From Dehalococcoidia bacterium (GTDB lineage Bacteria > Chloroflexota > Dehalococcoidia > Lucifugimonadales > UBA826), in the NCBI GenBank assembly GCA_029936675.1, contig JAPYSB010000012.1, positions 1 through 58,442 of the forward strand: DNA of 58,442 nucleotides, written 5' to 3'. Numbering within the stretch: the stretch's first letter is position 1; each line of letters begins with the position of its first letter. Under the pieces are notes generated by a model that saw only the letters and a list, made by a program, of their open reading frames with translations, ran no database searches and was not told the origin of the DNA. The translations under genes and the position numbers were made by a program. Of this stretch, positions 25,282 through 33,878 are shown one piece after another.

Positions 25282-26712
25282 TTAGCCAATTGTAACTGGT
25301 TCTGTAGCATATCGATATGGGCTCGCTTCCCTATTAGGAACCATCCTGAGGCCTACTATAATAGGTCCTACTCGGCCGATGAACATAGTAATTGCAACTA
25401 TCACATGCCCTAACCCATTTAGCTCACCAGTAGCGCCCGTACTAAGGCCAACTGTACCGAAAGCTGAAACAGATTCGAATGCTAAATCCCTTATTAGTAC
25501 ATGACTGTTAGTAAGGGCCAGACATAAAGTACATAAGAATATAAAAGCCAAACAAATTAGACTCACAGCATAGGATCTCCGGACTGTGGTGGGAGATATT
25601 TCTCTACCAAATGCTGTCACATGCGCTCTTTCTCTGATTATAGCTATTACGCTGAGAACGATAATAAAAAAGGTTGTTACCTTAATGCCGCCGGCGACCG
25701 ACCCGGTCGCACCGCCAATAAACATCAGAAGAGACATAAACACATCTGTCGCAGGCCTAGCATACCCATAATCTATTGTCGAAAATCCAGCCGTACGGCC
25801 GCTCACACCTTCAAAAATGGATACACCAATTTGAGCATTTAATGGCAAATCCCCTATTGTTTTGGGATTGTTATTTTCAGCAAAAAGAAAGAATAAAGTC
25901 CCTGTGATTATTAATACTATTGTCGTTGATAGTACTATTTTGCTCACTAAAGAAAATTTTCTGATAGAGTCTTTGGAAACTAGGTCAACGATTACCCAAA
26001 AACTTAAAGATCCCAGAATTATCAGCCATCCTATTATGCTTAAAACAACAAAATCTTCCCGGAATGCATGCAACCCATCAGAGTGGTTCAAAATAACAAA
26101 CCCTGCATTATTGAATCCCGAAACCGAATGAAACAAGGCTTGCCAGGCGGCTTCCCCTGGAGATTCCAAAAATAGGAATCTTGCGAACAAAACCAAGAAA
26201 CCTATAACCTGAATAGATATAGCAGCTACAACTATGGTAACGCTTAATCTTTGGATTCCTCCCATATTTTCGCTTCCCAGAGTTTCCCTAATGAGCAATC
26301 TCTGCGCCATTGAAACCCTCTGACCCAAAACAGCCAGTAAGAAGGCGGCTAGAGTCATAAATCCTAGTCCTCCCACAAACATAAGAAGCAAAATAATCAC
26401 CTGGCCACTTGAAGTCCAATAAGTGGCCGTATCTACTACGATCAGGCCAGTAACTGTCACAGCAGAGGTGGAAGTAAATATTGATAAAACTGGGTCACCC
26501 CACCCTTGTTCATGATGAGCAAAAGGGGCTGACAGCAAAAAGGCTCCCACTAATATCAAAGCCAAAAACACCCCAACCAATATGAGGGGAGAGGGAAAAG
26601 TACGGGTATTTATTCTCCTCTCATTTACATTAAAAGTGATAGGAGCTATTTCTGATCGCCTAGGTTTTGTTATAAAAATATCGCCAAGGCGTTTGTTGAA
26701 CCTAGTATCCAT
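25282..26712 (-). CDS. ktrB: Potassium uptake protein, KtrB/TrkH family
   Basis: A 476-residue inner-membrane K+ (or K+/Na+) channel-type transporter with the four-fold M1-P-M2 design. Pore-loop segments include SAVTVTGL in the first repeat, SGFNNAGF in the second, SGRTAGFST in the third and GTVGLSTG in the fourth, each with the selectivity Gly. About ten hydrophobic helices are visible. The first ~40 residues are polar and basic. It heads the minus-strand cluster ktrB-ktrA-usp-rck-rck-pheA, divergent from the HPP gene. Confidence 0.92.
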   Translation of the reverse strand: MDTRFNKRLGDIFITKPRRSEIAPITFNVNERRINTRTFPSPLILVGVFLALILVGAFLLSAPFAHHEQGWGDPVLSIFTSTSAVTVTGLIVVDTATYWTSSGQVIILLLMFVGGLGFMTLAAFLLAVLGQRVSMAQRLLIRETLGSENMGGIQRLSVTIVVAAISIQVIGFLVLFARFLFLESPGEAAWQALFHSVSGFNNAGFVILNHSDGLHAFREDFVVLSIIGWLIILGSLSFWVIVDLVSKDSIRKFSLVSKIVLSTTIVLIITGTLFFLFAENNNPKTIGDLPLNAQIGVSIFEGVSGRTAGFSTIDYGYARPATDVFMSLLMFIGGATGSVAGGIKVTTFFIIVLSVIAIIRERAHVTAFGREISPTTVRRSYAVSLICLAFIFLCTLCLALTNSHVLIRDLAFESVSAFGTVGLSTGATGELNGLGHVIVAITMFIGRVGPIIVGLRMVPNREASPYRYATEPVTIG

Positions 26713-26953
26713 TTTATGATTCTACGTAAGATCGGCCGTGAATAATTATAAAAGAGCTATGGTAATCTGCTAGTAGTTGATATTTCAAAGTGGCTTTCAA
26801 TTATACCAGTCAGTTAAAACAAGGAGTTTGGAAGGGTTATATATTCCCTTAATTGAAGGAAAGGTAGTTCAAATTTGGCTATTCAGACCCAAAAAGCACC
26901 GATATCCTTGAAAGGTAAGCTCAACAACTGGGAATATTGGGAGTCAATAACGA

Positions 26954-27550
26954 TTGAGAGCACCAAAAGGCTTTCACCTGCCACACCCTGACATTCACCT
27001 ACCTCACCTAACTTCACCTCACGGATTCCTACCGCACGTATTAGACCAATACATTCATTCCCGGTGGAACCACTATTTTTTTCAATGCTGTCTTGCCTCA
27101 ATATCACTGATATTTATATTACTTATTGGAGATACTTTAAAAACCGCAATAGTGGTGGGAATTGCGTCCTCTGCATTTACAATATTTGTGGTTCCAAACA
27201 GCGTGGCTGCAACGCCCCGCAAAGTAATTGGAGGGCACCTCTTAGCAGCCTTTATAGGAACCCTAATCGCCCTGATCCTTCAATCCCCAGCTTTGATACA
27301 AATAGTATTGGAAAGCCGTTACTTTCTTGATGTGGCCGCAGCCCTATCAGTTGGGATTGGTATATTTTTGATGGTGGTTACCAACACTGAACATCCGCCA
27401 GCCGCGGGAACCTCCCTAGGATTAGTAATCCAGTGCTGTGAACCAAGTGTAGGGGTCGATTGGTCTTCCATAATGTTCATAATGGTTAGTGCTGGCTTGC
27501 TTTCTGGAGTGCGAATCGCCCTCCGTGATAAGATGGTGAATCTCCTTTAA
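26954..27550 (+). CDS. HPP-family membrane protein
   Basis: A 198-residue integral membrane protein with four hydrophobic helices and the family signature EHPPAAGTSLG (146-156). HPP proteins have been linked to nitrite transport in chloroplasts and cyanobacteria, but the bacterial roles are unclear. The N terminus is unusually rich in His and Pro (HLPHPDIHLPHLTSPHG at 8-24), a possible metal-binding segment. It starts at TTG with GGGAG 10 bases upstream. It is divergent from ktrB, which may point to ion homeostasis. Confidence 0.85.
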   Translation: MRAPKGFHLPHPDIHLPHLTSPHGFLPHVLDQYIHSRWNHYFFQCCLASISLIFILLIGDTLKTAIVVGIASSAFTIFVVPNSVAATPRKVIGGHLLAAFIGTLIALILQSPALIQIVLESRYFLDVAAALSVGIGIFLMVVTNTEHPPAAGTSLGLVIQCCEPSVGVDWSSIMFIMVSAGLLSGVRIALRDKMVNLL

Positions 27551-27686
27551 TAATCATCTTGGGAGATCTCTGCATCCATATATATATGTCTCTCTTTCAA
27601 AACTTACGCATCGCAAAACCATTTGTGCAATGGCGGCCGCTTGATACCGGCACATGGGTATCTGAAAGGTTAGGTGCTCTAGATAT

Positions 27687-28829
27687 ATGAATTCCAACCT
27701 AGAGTATTCTATTACTCGGATACACAATTCTAAGACAAAGCTGGTCATGTCTGTCTCTGGAGTAGGCTCTCAATCCATCAATTGGTTATTGAGGGTTCCT
27801 GGCGCATCAAACACTCTGCTCGAAGCAACAATTCCCTATTCCAATGAATCTCTCGATCGCTACATTGGAGAAGTGCCCAGACAATACGTGTCTAAAACAA
27901 CCGCGTTGTCGATGGCAAAGGCTGCATATATTCAAGGAATTCAATATGGCAATGGGATGGACATAATTGGAGTTTCATGTACGGGGGCAATATCGACAAA
28001 TCGAAAAAGAAAAGGCGGCAATCAAGCGTTTATTGGATTATGGGGCCCTAGATTAAAGTATGTGGCTCACCTAATTCTCAAAAAGGGAGAAAGGAACAGA
28101 GTTGAAGAGGAAGAACTTGTAAGTTCACTAATCGTGCAATACATAGAAGAGAAACTAACAGGTAACAGCGGATTAAGTATGGAATTAAACGAATTGGAAT
28201 CGGTTTCTATAGAAGAGACGGAATTCTCTTCTGATCTCGATTCCTTAATGAATGGGCATATTAGTTCTATAACTTCATCTGGATCTGATTTAGTGGGTTT
28301 AGACAAAAGTTTCAAAGGTGGAATATTGTCGGGGTCGTTTAATCCAATACACAAAGGGCACATAGAGTTATCAAAACTTGCATCTGGTATTTTAGGAGTT
28401 CCTGTAGCCTTCGAAATATCTGTCACCAATGTGGATAAGTCTCCACTTCAACCGGGCGAGGTAAAAAAAAGGGTATCTCAATTTGAAAAGTCAGAAACGG
28501 TGATTCTAACTTGTGCGCCTTTGTTTGTTGAAAAATCCAGTATATTCAAAAATTCGACTTTCATTATAGGTAACGATACGGCTCTACGATTGGTGGATCC
28601 CAAATACTATGACAATAATATCCAAAATATGTACACATCCTTGCAGAAGATAAAGGATAATAAATGCGATTTTCTAGTGGCAGGGCGTCTCCAAAATAGC
28701 GAATTTAAAACTATAAGTGATATGGCGATACCTGAAGCATTTATTTCGTTATTTCAAGGTATACCCGAATCACAATTCAGAATGGATTTATCTTCAACAG
28801 AACTTCGCAGCGACGGAACTAAGTTATAA
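27687..28829 (+). CDS. CinA-like/nucleotidyltransferase fusion
   Basis: A 380-residue two-domain protein. Residues 1-165 resemble the CinA C-terminal (nicotinamide-nucleotide amidase) fold: VGSQSINWLLRVPGASNTLL, IPYSNESLDRYIG and GVSCTGAI. From about 212 on there is an adenylyl/cytidylyltransferase domain with HxGH at 222-225 (SGSFNPIHKGHIEL) and an SSTELR segment like ISSTxIR near the end. A pyridine-nucleotide salvage or recycling enzyme is plausible: deamidation of NMN coupled to adenylylation. That function is inference. The next gene, ubiD, starts three bases after the stop. Confidence 0.75.
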   Translation: MNSNLEYSITRIHNSKTKLVMSVSGVGSQSINWLLRVPGASNTLLEATIPYSNESLDRYIGEVPRQYVSKTTALSMAKAAYIQGIQYGNGMDIIGVSCTGAISTNRKRKGGNQAFIGLWGPRLKYVAHLILKKGERNRVEEEELVSSLIVQYIEEKLTGNSGLSMELNELESVSIEETEFSSDLDSLMNGHISSITSSGSDLVGLDKSFKGGILSGSFNPIHKGHIELSKLASGILGVPVAFEISVTNVDKSPLQPGEVKKRVSQFEKSETVILTCAPLFVEKSSIFKNSTFIIGNDTALRLVDPKYYDNNIQNMYTSLQKIKDNKCDFLVAGRLQNSEFKTISDMAIPEAFISLFQGIPESQFRMDLSSTELRSDGTKL

Positions 28830-28831
28830 AA

Positions 28832-30286
28832 ATGAGCTATAAAGACCTGAGGGAATTCATCAGCTTTTTGGATTCTAAAAATCAAGTTCAATATATTGAT
28901 GCTCCTGTGAGCAGAGATTTAGAAATAAGCGAAATAACCGATAGGGCAGTCAAATCGGGGGGTCCTGTCCTGTACTTCCGTAATGTCGAAGGATTCACGA
29001 TACCTGTTGTAACAAACCTATTTGGTACACATCAACGAATGGCTTGGGCTTTGGGTGTAGAAAATACCGATGATTTAACTCAGAAAGTCCGTGATATTCT
29101 GGGAATCGTGAAAACGGCTCCGGAGTCAATGTTAGACAAGCTGAAAGCCCTCAAAGACATGGCAAACCTGGCCCGGACGCAACCTAAAAGAATTTCTTCC
29201 GCTCCTTGTCAGGAAATAGTAAAGACAGGGCAAGATGCTGATTTAAATTACTTACCTCATCTGACCTGCTGGCCTATGGACGGTGGCAGATATATAACTC
29301 TACCACTGGTAATTTCTAAAGAACCTAGCTCAGGAAAAAGAAATGTTGGTATCTACCGTATGCAAATTTATGACTCTCACACTGCGGGCATGCATTGGCA
29401 ATCACATAAAGTTGGAGCAAGCCATTACAGGGCGGGCGAACAGCAGAAGTTACCAAAGATGGAGGTTGCTATTGCGCTGGGTTCCGACCCTGTTACTATC
29501 TGGACAGGAGCTCTTCCGTTACCTCCTGACATGGACGAGATCGCGGTATCAGGGGTATTGAGAAAGTCATCTGTCGAAATGGTCAAATGTAAAACAGTTA
29601 ACCTGGAAGTACCTGCCCATTCAGAAGTGGTGTTGGAAGGATACGTAATCCCTGGAGAATTGAAAGAAGAGGGCCCATTCGGTGATCACACTGGATACTA
29701 TTCTCTTGAAGACGATTATCCGGTTTTCCACTTAACTGCTTTAACACACAGGAGGCAACCCATATACCCAGCCACTGTGGTAGGAAGGCCACCATCTGAA
29801 GATTTCTTTATGGGAAAAGCTGTAGAGAGATTGATGCTCCCTGCACTCCAATTAACTTTGCCTGAGGTGGTGGATATTAATATGCCAGCAGAAGGTGTTT
29901 TCCATAATTTAGTTATCGTTTCAATGAAAAAAGAATATCCCGGACACACGAGAAAGGTCATGAATGCGATTTGGGGGTTGGGATTGATGATGTTGGCAAA
30001 GGGGATAATAATTGTAGACGACACAGTTGATGTCCAAAATCTATCCGAAGTTGCGTGGCGGGTTACTAGCAATATTAATCCAGATACAGACATAGTCATC
30101 ACCGAGGGACCTGTTGATGATTTAGATCATGCAAGCCCAACCCCGAAATACGGAAGTAAGCTTGGAATTGATGCTACAAAAAAGACAGCTCTTGACGGAA
30201 GGAAAAGAGTTTGGCCTCCGGACGTAATAATGTCAGAAGAGATAAAATTATTAGTCACCGATCGCTGGTCAGAATACGGTTTTTGA
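28832..30286 (+). CDS. ubiD: UbiD-family decarboxylase
   Basis: A 484-residue prenylated-FMN decarboxylase. NVGIYRMQIYDSHTAGMHWQ (172 on), the GPFGDHTGYY loop with the catalytic Glu/Asp region, and RPPSEDFFMGKA are diagnostic. It is followed at once by ubiA-like and ubiX-like genes; UbiX makes the prenyl-FMN that UbiD needs. Without other ubiquinone genes and in a presumed Chloroflexota, the trio fits the late futalosine menaquinone route (MqnL, MqnP, MqnM) better than ubiquinone. That choice is inference. Confidence 0.92.
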   Translation: MSYKDLREFISFLDSKNQVQYIDAPVSRDLEISEITDRAVKSGGPVLYFRNVEGFTIPVVTNLFGTHQRMAWALGVENTDDLTQKVRDILGIVKTAPESMLDKLKALKDMANLARTQPKRISSAPCQEIVKTGQDADLNYLPHLTCWPMDGGRYITLPLVISKEPSSGKRNVGIYRMQIYDSHTAGMHWQSHKVGASHYRAGEQQKLPKMEVAIALGSDPVTIWTGALPLPPDMDEIAVSGVLRKSSVEMVKCKTVNLEVPAHSEVVLEGYVIPGELKEEGPFGDHTGYYSLEDDYPVFHLTALTHRRQPIYPATVVGRPPSEDFFMGKAVERLMLPALQLTLPEVVDINMPAEGVFHNLVIVSMKKEYPGHTRKVMNAIWGLGLMMLAKGIIIVDDTVDVQNLSEVAWRVTSNINPDTDIVITEGPVDDLDHASPTPKYGSKLGIDATKKTALDGRKRVWPPDVIMSEEIKLLVTDRWSEYGF

Positions 30287-30291
30287 CACTC

Positions 30292-31158
30292 ATGCCCTTT
30301 AACAGTATTTGGCCGAAAATACCCAATTTTTTTGATGCAATAAAATTTCAAGAATCGATTTTTGCACTCCCTTTTGCCTACATAGGAATGCTCCTTGCGA
30401 TTAAGGGCATACCAGATTTTGAAAGTTTTTTTTGGATAACTCTTGCAATGGTGTCAGCTAGAACCGTAGGTATGATTGCCAACAGAATTATAGACAGACA
30501 CATAGACTCAAAAAATCCACGGTCATCCCAAAGACATCTCCCACGAGGGGTTCTTTCTGTTACTGATTTGTTAGTCCCTGGGATAATTTCGTCACTCATT
30601 TTTATACTATGTGCTTACATGCTCAACACCTTAGCACTGATTTTGGCACCACTTGCTCTCATATACCTTGTGGTATACCCATTTACCAAGAGAGTTACTT
30701 GGTTGGCTAATATACTGCTTGGCTGGGCTCTCGCCATAGCCCCATCAGCAGCTTGGATCGGTATGGTGGGCAAACTAGAATGGCAGCCTGTTTTGCTTTC
30801 TACTTCAGTAGCTCTTTGGGCTGGAAGTTTCGACATCATCTACCATACACAAGATGTTTCTTTTCAGAAAAAGGAAAAATTACATTCCGTCGCATCTCGT
30901 TTCGGAATCACTAAAGCCTTTAAAATTGCACGGTGCATGGATATATTGGCTGTGTTGTGCCTAATAATACTAGGTGTATGGATGGAGCTAGGGTTATTTT
31001 ATTACAGTGGTTGCGGATTAAGCGCAATTTTTCTTGTCTACAAATATCGACTAGTAACACCTAGTGATTTATCAAGAATGGGAATGGGCTTCATGAGAAT
31101 CAACGCTTTTGTATCTTGTTCCATGTTGTTAGGTACAATTACATCACTAATGGTGTAA
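30292..31158 (+). CDS. ubiA: UbiA-family prenyltransferase
   Basis: A 288-residue membrane prenyltransferase with about eight hydrophobic helices. The first Asp-rich motif is NRIIDRHID (64-72); the second region is YHTQDVSFQKKEK, with D in the DxxxD-like place. It attaches a polyprenyl chain to an aromatic acid before UbiD decarboxylation. The frame is open upstream to 30211, overlapping ubiD, but ATG 30292 just past the ubiD stop gives the conserved N terminus. It ends two bases before ubiX. Confidence 0.88.
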   Translation: MPFNSIWPKIPNFFDAIKFQESIFALPFAYIGMLLAIKGIPDFESFFWITLAMVSARTVGMIANRIIDRHIDSKNPRSSQRHLPRGVLSVTDLLVPGIISSLIFILCAYMLNTLALILAPLALIYLVVYPFTKRVTWLANILLGWALAIAPSAAWIGMVGKLEWQPVLLSTSVALWAGSFDIIYHTQDVSFQKKEKLHSVASRFGITKAFKIARCMDILAVLCLIILGVWMELGLFYYSGCGLSAIFLVYKYRLVTPSDLSRMGMGFMRINAFVSCSMLLGTITSLMV

Positions 31159-31160
31159 AA

Positions 31161-31760
31161 ATGAAAAACGCAGGGTCACGAATTGTAGTAGGTATATCTG
31201 GCGCTAGTGGATCCCTTTTAGCTGCCAAAACTGTTGACGCCTTGCTAAACAAGAATGTAGGTGTATCACTGGTGGCGTCAAACCCAGCGAGAATGGTATG
31301 GCAGCACGAGATGAAAATGTCCTATGGAGAAACTGTAGAAGAATGGTCATACGATAATAATTTTGAACATTTTGCTATAGGAGATTTTAAGGCACCTATA
31401 GCAAGTGGAACTTACCCAATAGCTGGAATGGCAATAGTCCCATCGAGTATGGCAACAATTTCTGCAGTAGCAAAAGGTCTATCAGATAATTTAATGAGAA
31501 GAGCTGCTGATGTTTGTCTAAAGGAGAGGAGACCTTTAACAATGGTTCCACGAGAGACTCCGCTCAATGCGATACATCTGGATAACATGAAATATCTAGC
31601 CACTTTGGGTGTAGCGATCTTACCCTCGGACCCTCCCTATTATCTGCCTATAACAACCCTTGAAGAAGCGGCAAATTTTACAGCTCAAAGAATATTGGTC
31701 GCATTAGGTGTAATCGACCAGCTACCTGAGGAGATGCAATATAGAGGTCCTATTGTTTAA
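31161..31760 (+). CDS. ubiX: UbiX-like flavin prenyltransferase
   Basis: A 199-residue flavoprotein that joins a dimethylallyl group to FMN to give the UbiD cofactor. IVVGISGASGSLLAAK (8-23) binds FMN phosphate; PSSMATISAVAKGLSDNL and the PRETPLNAIHLDNM segment complete the site. The in-frame upstream extension (to 31116) overlaps ubiA and is not conserved, so ATG 31161 was taken. It is the third gene of the ubiD-ubiA-ubiX operon, with two-base spacing. Confidence 0.95.
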   Translation: MKNAGSRIVVGISGASGSLLAAKTVDALLNKNVGVSLVASNPARMVWQHEMKMSYGETVEEWSYDNNFEHFAIGDFKAPIASGTYPIAGMAIVPSSMATISAVAKGLSDNLMRRAADVCLKERRPLTMVPRETPLNAIHLDNMKYLATLGVAILPSDPPYYLPITTLEEAANFTAQRILVALGVIDQLPEEMQYRGPIV

Positions 31761-31793
31761 TTCTATTGTGTTGACCTAACTCGCAACTATAAA

Positions 31794-32099
31794 ATGCCCA
31801 TGATTAAAATTAAGAAAGGAAGTGACATGATTTCGGCAATTGAGGCTGGAAAGGCCATCAACGATGTCAGGAACAGTGAGGTTGTGGTAGCTGCCATGGC
31901 CAGTGACGCTGGCTATAAAGGCGCTTATTCCTTTGAAGACCTAGAAACACTAGTGAGTGAACTACCCCATCTAATGAAACAAGACGGTCCAATGTTTGTC
32001 TCTATTAAAGTAATTCATGCAGAACACGCAGGAGAACCTTTTATAGGTTCAACAAAGAACGCAATGGAAAAACTTTCAAAATATATATCAGGCGATTAA
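31794..32099 (+). CDS. Small protein resembling the end of a TPP-dependent decarboxylase
   Basis: A 101-residue protein. The C-terminal two thirds (YSFEDLETLVSELPHLMK, GPMFVSIKVIH) resemble the last segment of thiamine-diphosphate enzymes such as sulfopyruvate or phosphonopyruvate decarboxylase beta chains. The catalytic GDGE/cofactor motif is missing, so it cannot be a TPP enzyme by itself. It is either a remnant put to a new use or an unrelated small fold. It sits between ubiX and a PHP gene, three bases from the latter, and has a proper ATG. Function unknown. Confidence 0.6.
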   Translation: MPMIKIKKGSDMISAIEAGKAINDVRNSEVVVAAMASDAGYKGAYSFEDLETLVSELPHLMKQDGPMFVSIKVIHAEHAGEPFIGSTKNAMEKLSKYISGD

Positions 32100-32102
32100 C
32101 CA

Positions 32103-32762
32103 ATGCATGATTTTCACACCCACACTTTTTTAAGTGACGGGGTACTTTCCCCAATCGAACTCATAAGGCGAGCTATTGCGATTGGATACAAGACCATGGC
32201 GATAACTGATCATGTTGGTCCGGGCAACCTGGAATTTGTGCTGACTATTTTGAAAAAAGATTGTGAAATGGCAGAAAGAAGGTGGGACATAAAAGTTTAC
32301 CCAGGTGTGGAAATTACCCATACCCCTATAGAGGATATCCATCTTTTGGCCAAAGAGGCACGATCAATAGGTGCCAAAATCATTAACGTCCACGGGGAAA
32401 CTATAATGGAACCCGTGATTGCTGGGACTAACATAGCGGCAGTGTCATCCAAATATGTAGATATATTGGCTCATCCTGGCCTAATAACCGTTGAGGAGGC
32501 GACAATGGCCGCCAAGAACGGCGTTTTGTTAGAAATATCAGGTAGAAAAGGTCATGGTTTGGCCAATGGGCATGTTGTGAAAACAGCCAAAGAAAGTGGT
32601 GCTACATTGATATTAGACTCAGACGCCCACGCTCCAGAAGACTTGATGACTCAGGAATATGCTGAAAAAATAGCTCTGGGATCAGGTCTAAATAAAATGG
32701 AATGTGACACATTACTGGAGCAAACACCCTTGAGTCTAATACATCGAGTCAGTTCACGTTAA
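32103..32762 (+). CDS. PHP-domain phosphoesterase
   Basis: A 219-residue PHP-family metal-dependent phosphoesterase. HTH at 5-7 (DFHTHTFLSDG), AITDH near 34-38, an E near 69 (PGVEITH), AHPG, and DSDAH near the C terminus give the trinuclear metal site. Histidinol phosphatase and nucleoside-phosphate phosphatases share this core. The short length and the absence of a polymerase or his gene leave the substrate open. It is adjacent (3 bases) to the TPP-enzyme-like fragment gene and convergent with the dehydrogenase at 32764. Confidence 0.85.
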   Translation: MHDFHTHTFLSDGVLSPIELIRRAIAIGYKTMAITDHVGPGNLEFVLTILKKDCEMAERRWDIKVYPGVEITHTPIEDIHLLAKEARSIGAKIINVHGETIMEPVIAGTNIAAVSSKYVDILAHPGLITVEEATMAAKNGVLLEISGRKGHGLANGHVVKTAKESGATLILDSDAHAPEDLMTQEYAEKIALGSGLNKMECDTLLEQTPLSLIHRVSSR

Positions 32763-32763
32763 T

Positions 32764-33744
32764 TTAGTCGTCTGGCAGAACGACAGATTCCGGCTCTCCT
32801 CCATTAGCGACTTTGGCCGTGTTATAAGTGGCGAATGCTCTACTTTTTTCTGAAGCCTCTTGAGTAAAAGCAGCCAGGTGTGGAGTAATCAGGACATTAT
32901 CCATATCAATTAGTGGATTATCTTCAGGAGTAGGCTCTATTTCAAGGACATCTACTCCGGCACCCATGATTTTATCCTGCTCAATTGCACGGATAAAAGC
33001 ATCTTCATCAACGACCGGGCCTCTACATGCATTTATTAGGACTGCGGTAGGTTTCATCAAATCAAATTCTCTATCACTTATCATTCCTCTGGTCTTACGA
33101 TTCAAAGGAACATGTAGGGTTATAATGTCAGATGTGGCTAATAATTCATCCAATTCTACTTTTTCCATACAGAGGTCACTCACCAATTCTGAATCTGGAT
33201 CTACGATATCATGATAAATAAGTCCACACTCCCAGCCCTGTAACCTTTTGGCTACTCGAGATCCTATTCGACCGACCCCTATTATGCCGACTGTTTTCCC
33301 AGTTAATTCGTGCGCCTGTGAGAACCAGTCAACTCGAATGTTCGACATCCATTTACCGTCCTGTACACTTTTGAATTGCAATTGTAGTTTTCTGTATACT
33401 CCTATCATTAAGGCGATGGTATGTTCAGCGACTGCCACGGCGTTACCGCCCCCATTATTTGACACTTTAATTCCAAGCTCTCCAAGCCCTACCTTATCAA
33501 GTTGGTTGGTACCTGCACTGGTAGTTTGAATAAGGCGTAATTCTGGGCATTTAGCAGCTAATTCAAGGTCAAATACAAGAGCTCCTCCCAATATTATGGC
33601 CTTGGTATTTTGTAATGCTTCAACAGATTCCTCCAAGGAGGCCGAAGAGTTAACCCAATCTATTTCAACTCCTTCTGGCATAGCATCTTTAAGCACTTGG
33701 AGGCCAGAATCATCCGGGGCCCAAAAAACAACTTGATTATTCAT
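32764..33744 (-). CDS. D-2-hydroxyacid dehydrogenase
   Basis: A 326-residue NAD-dependent D-isomer-specific 2-hydroxyacid dehydrogenase. GVGRIG (156-161) is the nucleotide motif. R241 (NACRGP), E270 (EIEP) and H289 (TPHLA) form the catalytic set, all intact. Relatives reduce glyoxylate, hydroxypyruvate or phosphoglycerate. No ACT domain is present, so it is not a standard SerA. It is divergent from the CoA-transferase pair at 33879, and both may belong to one catabolic pathway. Confidence 0.9.
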   Translation of the reverse strand: MNNQVVFWAPDDSGLQVLKDAMPEGVEIDWVNSSASLEESVEALQNTKAIILGGALVFDLELAAKCPELRLIQTTSAGTNQLDKVGLGELGIKVSNNGGGNAVAVAEHTIALMIGVYRKLQLQFKSVQDGKWMSNIRVDWFSQAHELTGKTVGIIGVGRIGSRVAKRLQGWECGLIYHDIVDPDSELVSDLCMEKVELDELLATSDIITLHVPLNRKTRGMISDREFDLMKPTAVLINACRGPVVDEDAFIRAIEQDKIMGAGVDVLEIEPTPEDNPLIDMDNVLITPHLAAFTQEASEKSRAFATYNTAKVANGGEPESVVLPDD

Positions 33745-33878
33745 ATTGATAACATACCCCCTAACGGTGAGATCGTTTTCTGTTTGTGATTATATGTAGT
33801 TAATTCAATCCTCTCAACTAGAGGACCTAAATGTTTATAATTTCACAGGTTGAATACAAAAAACATTAGGACATTCCA

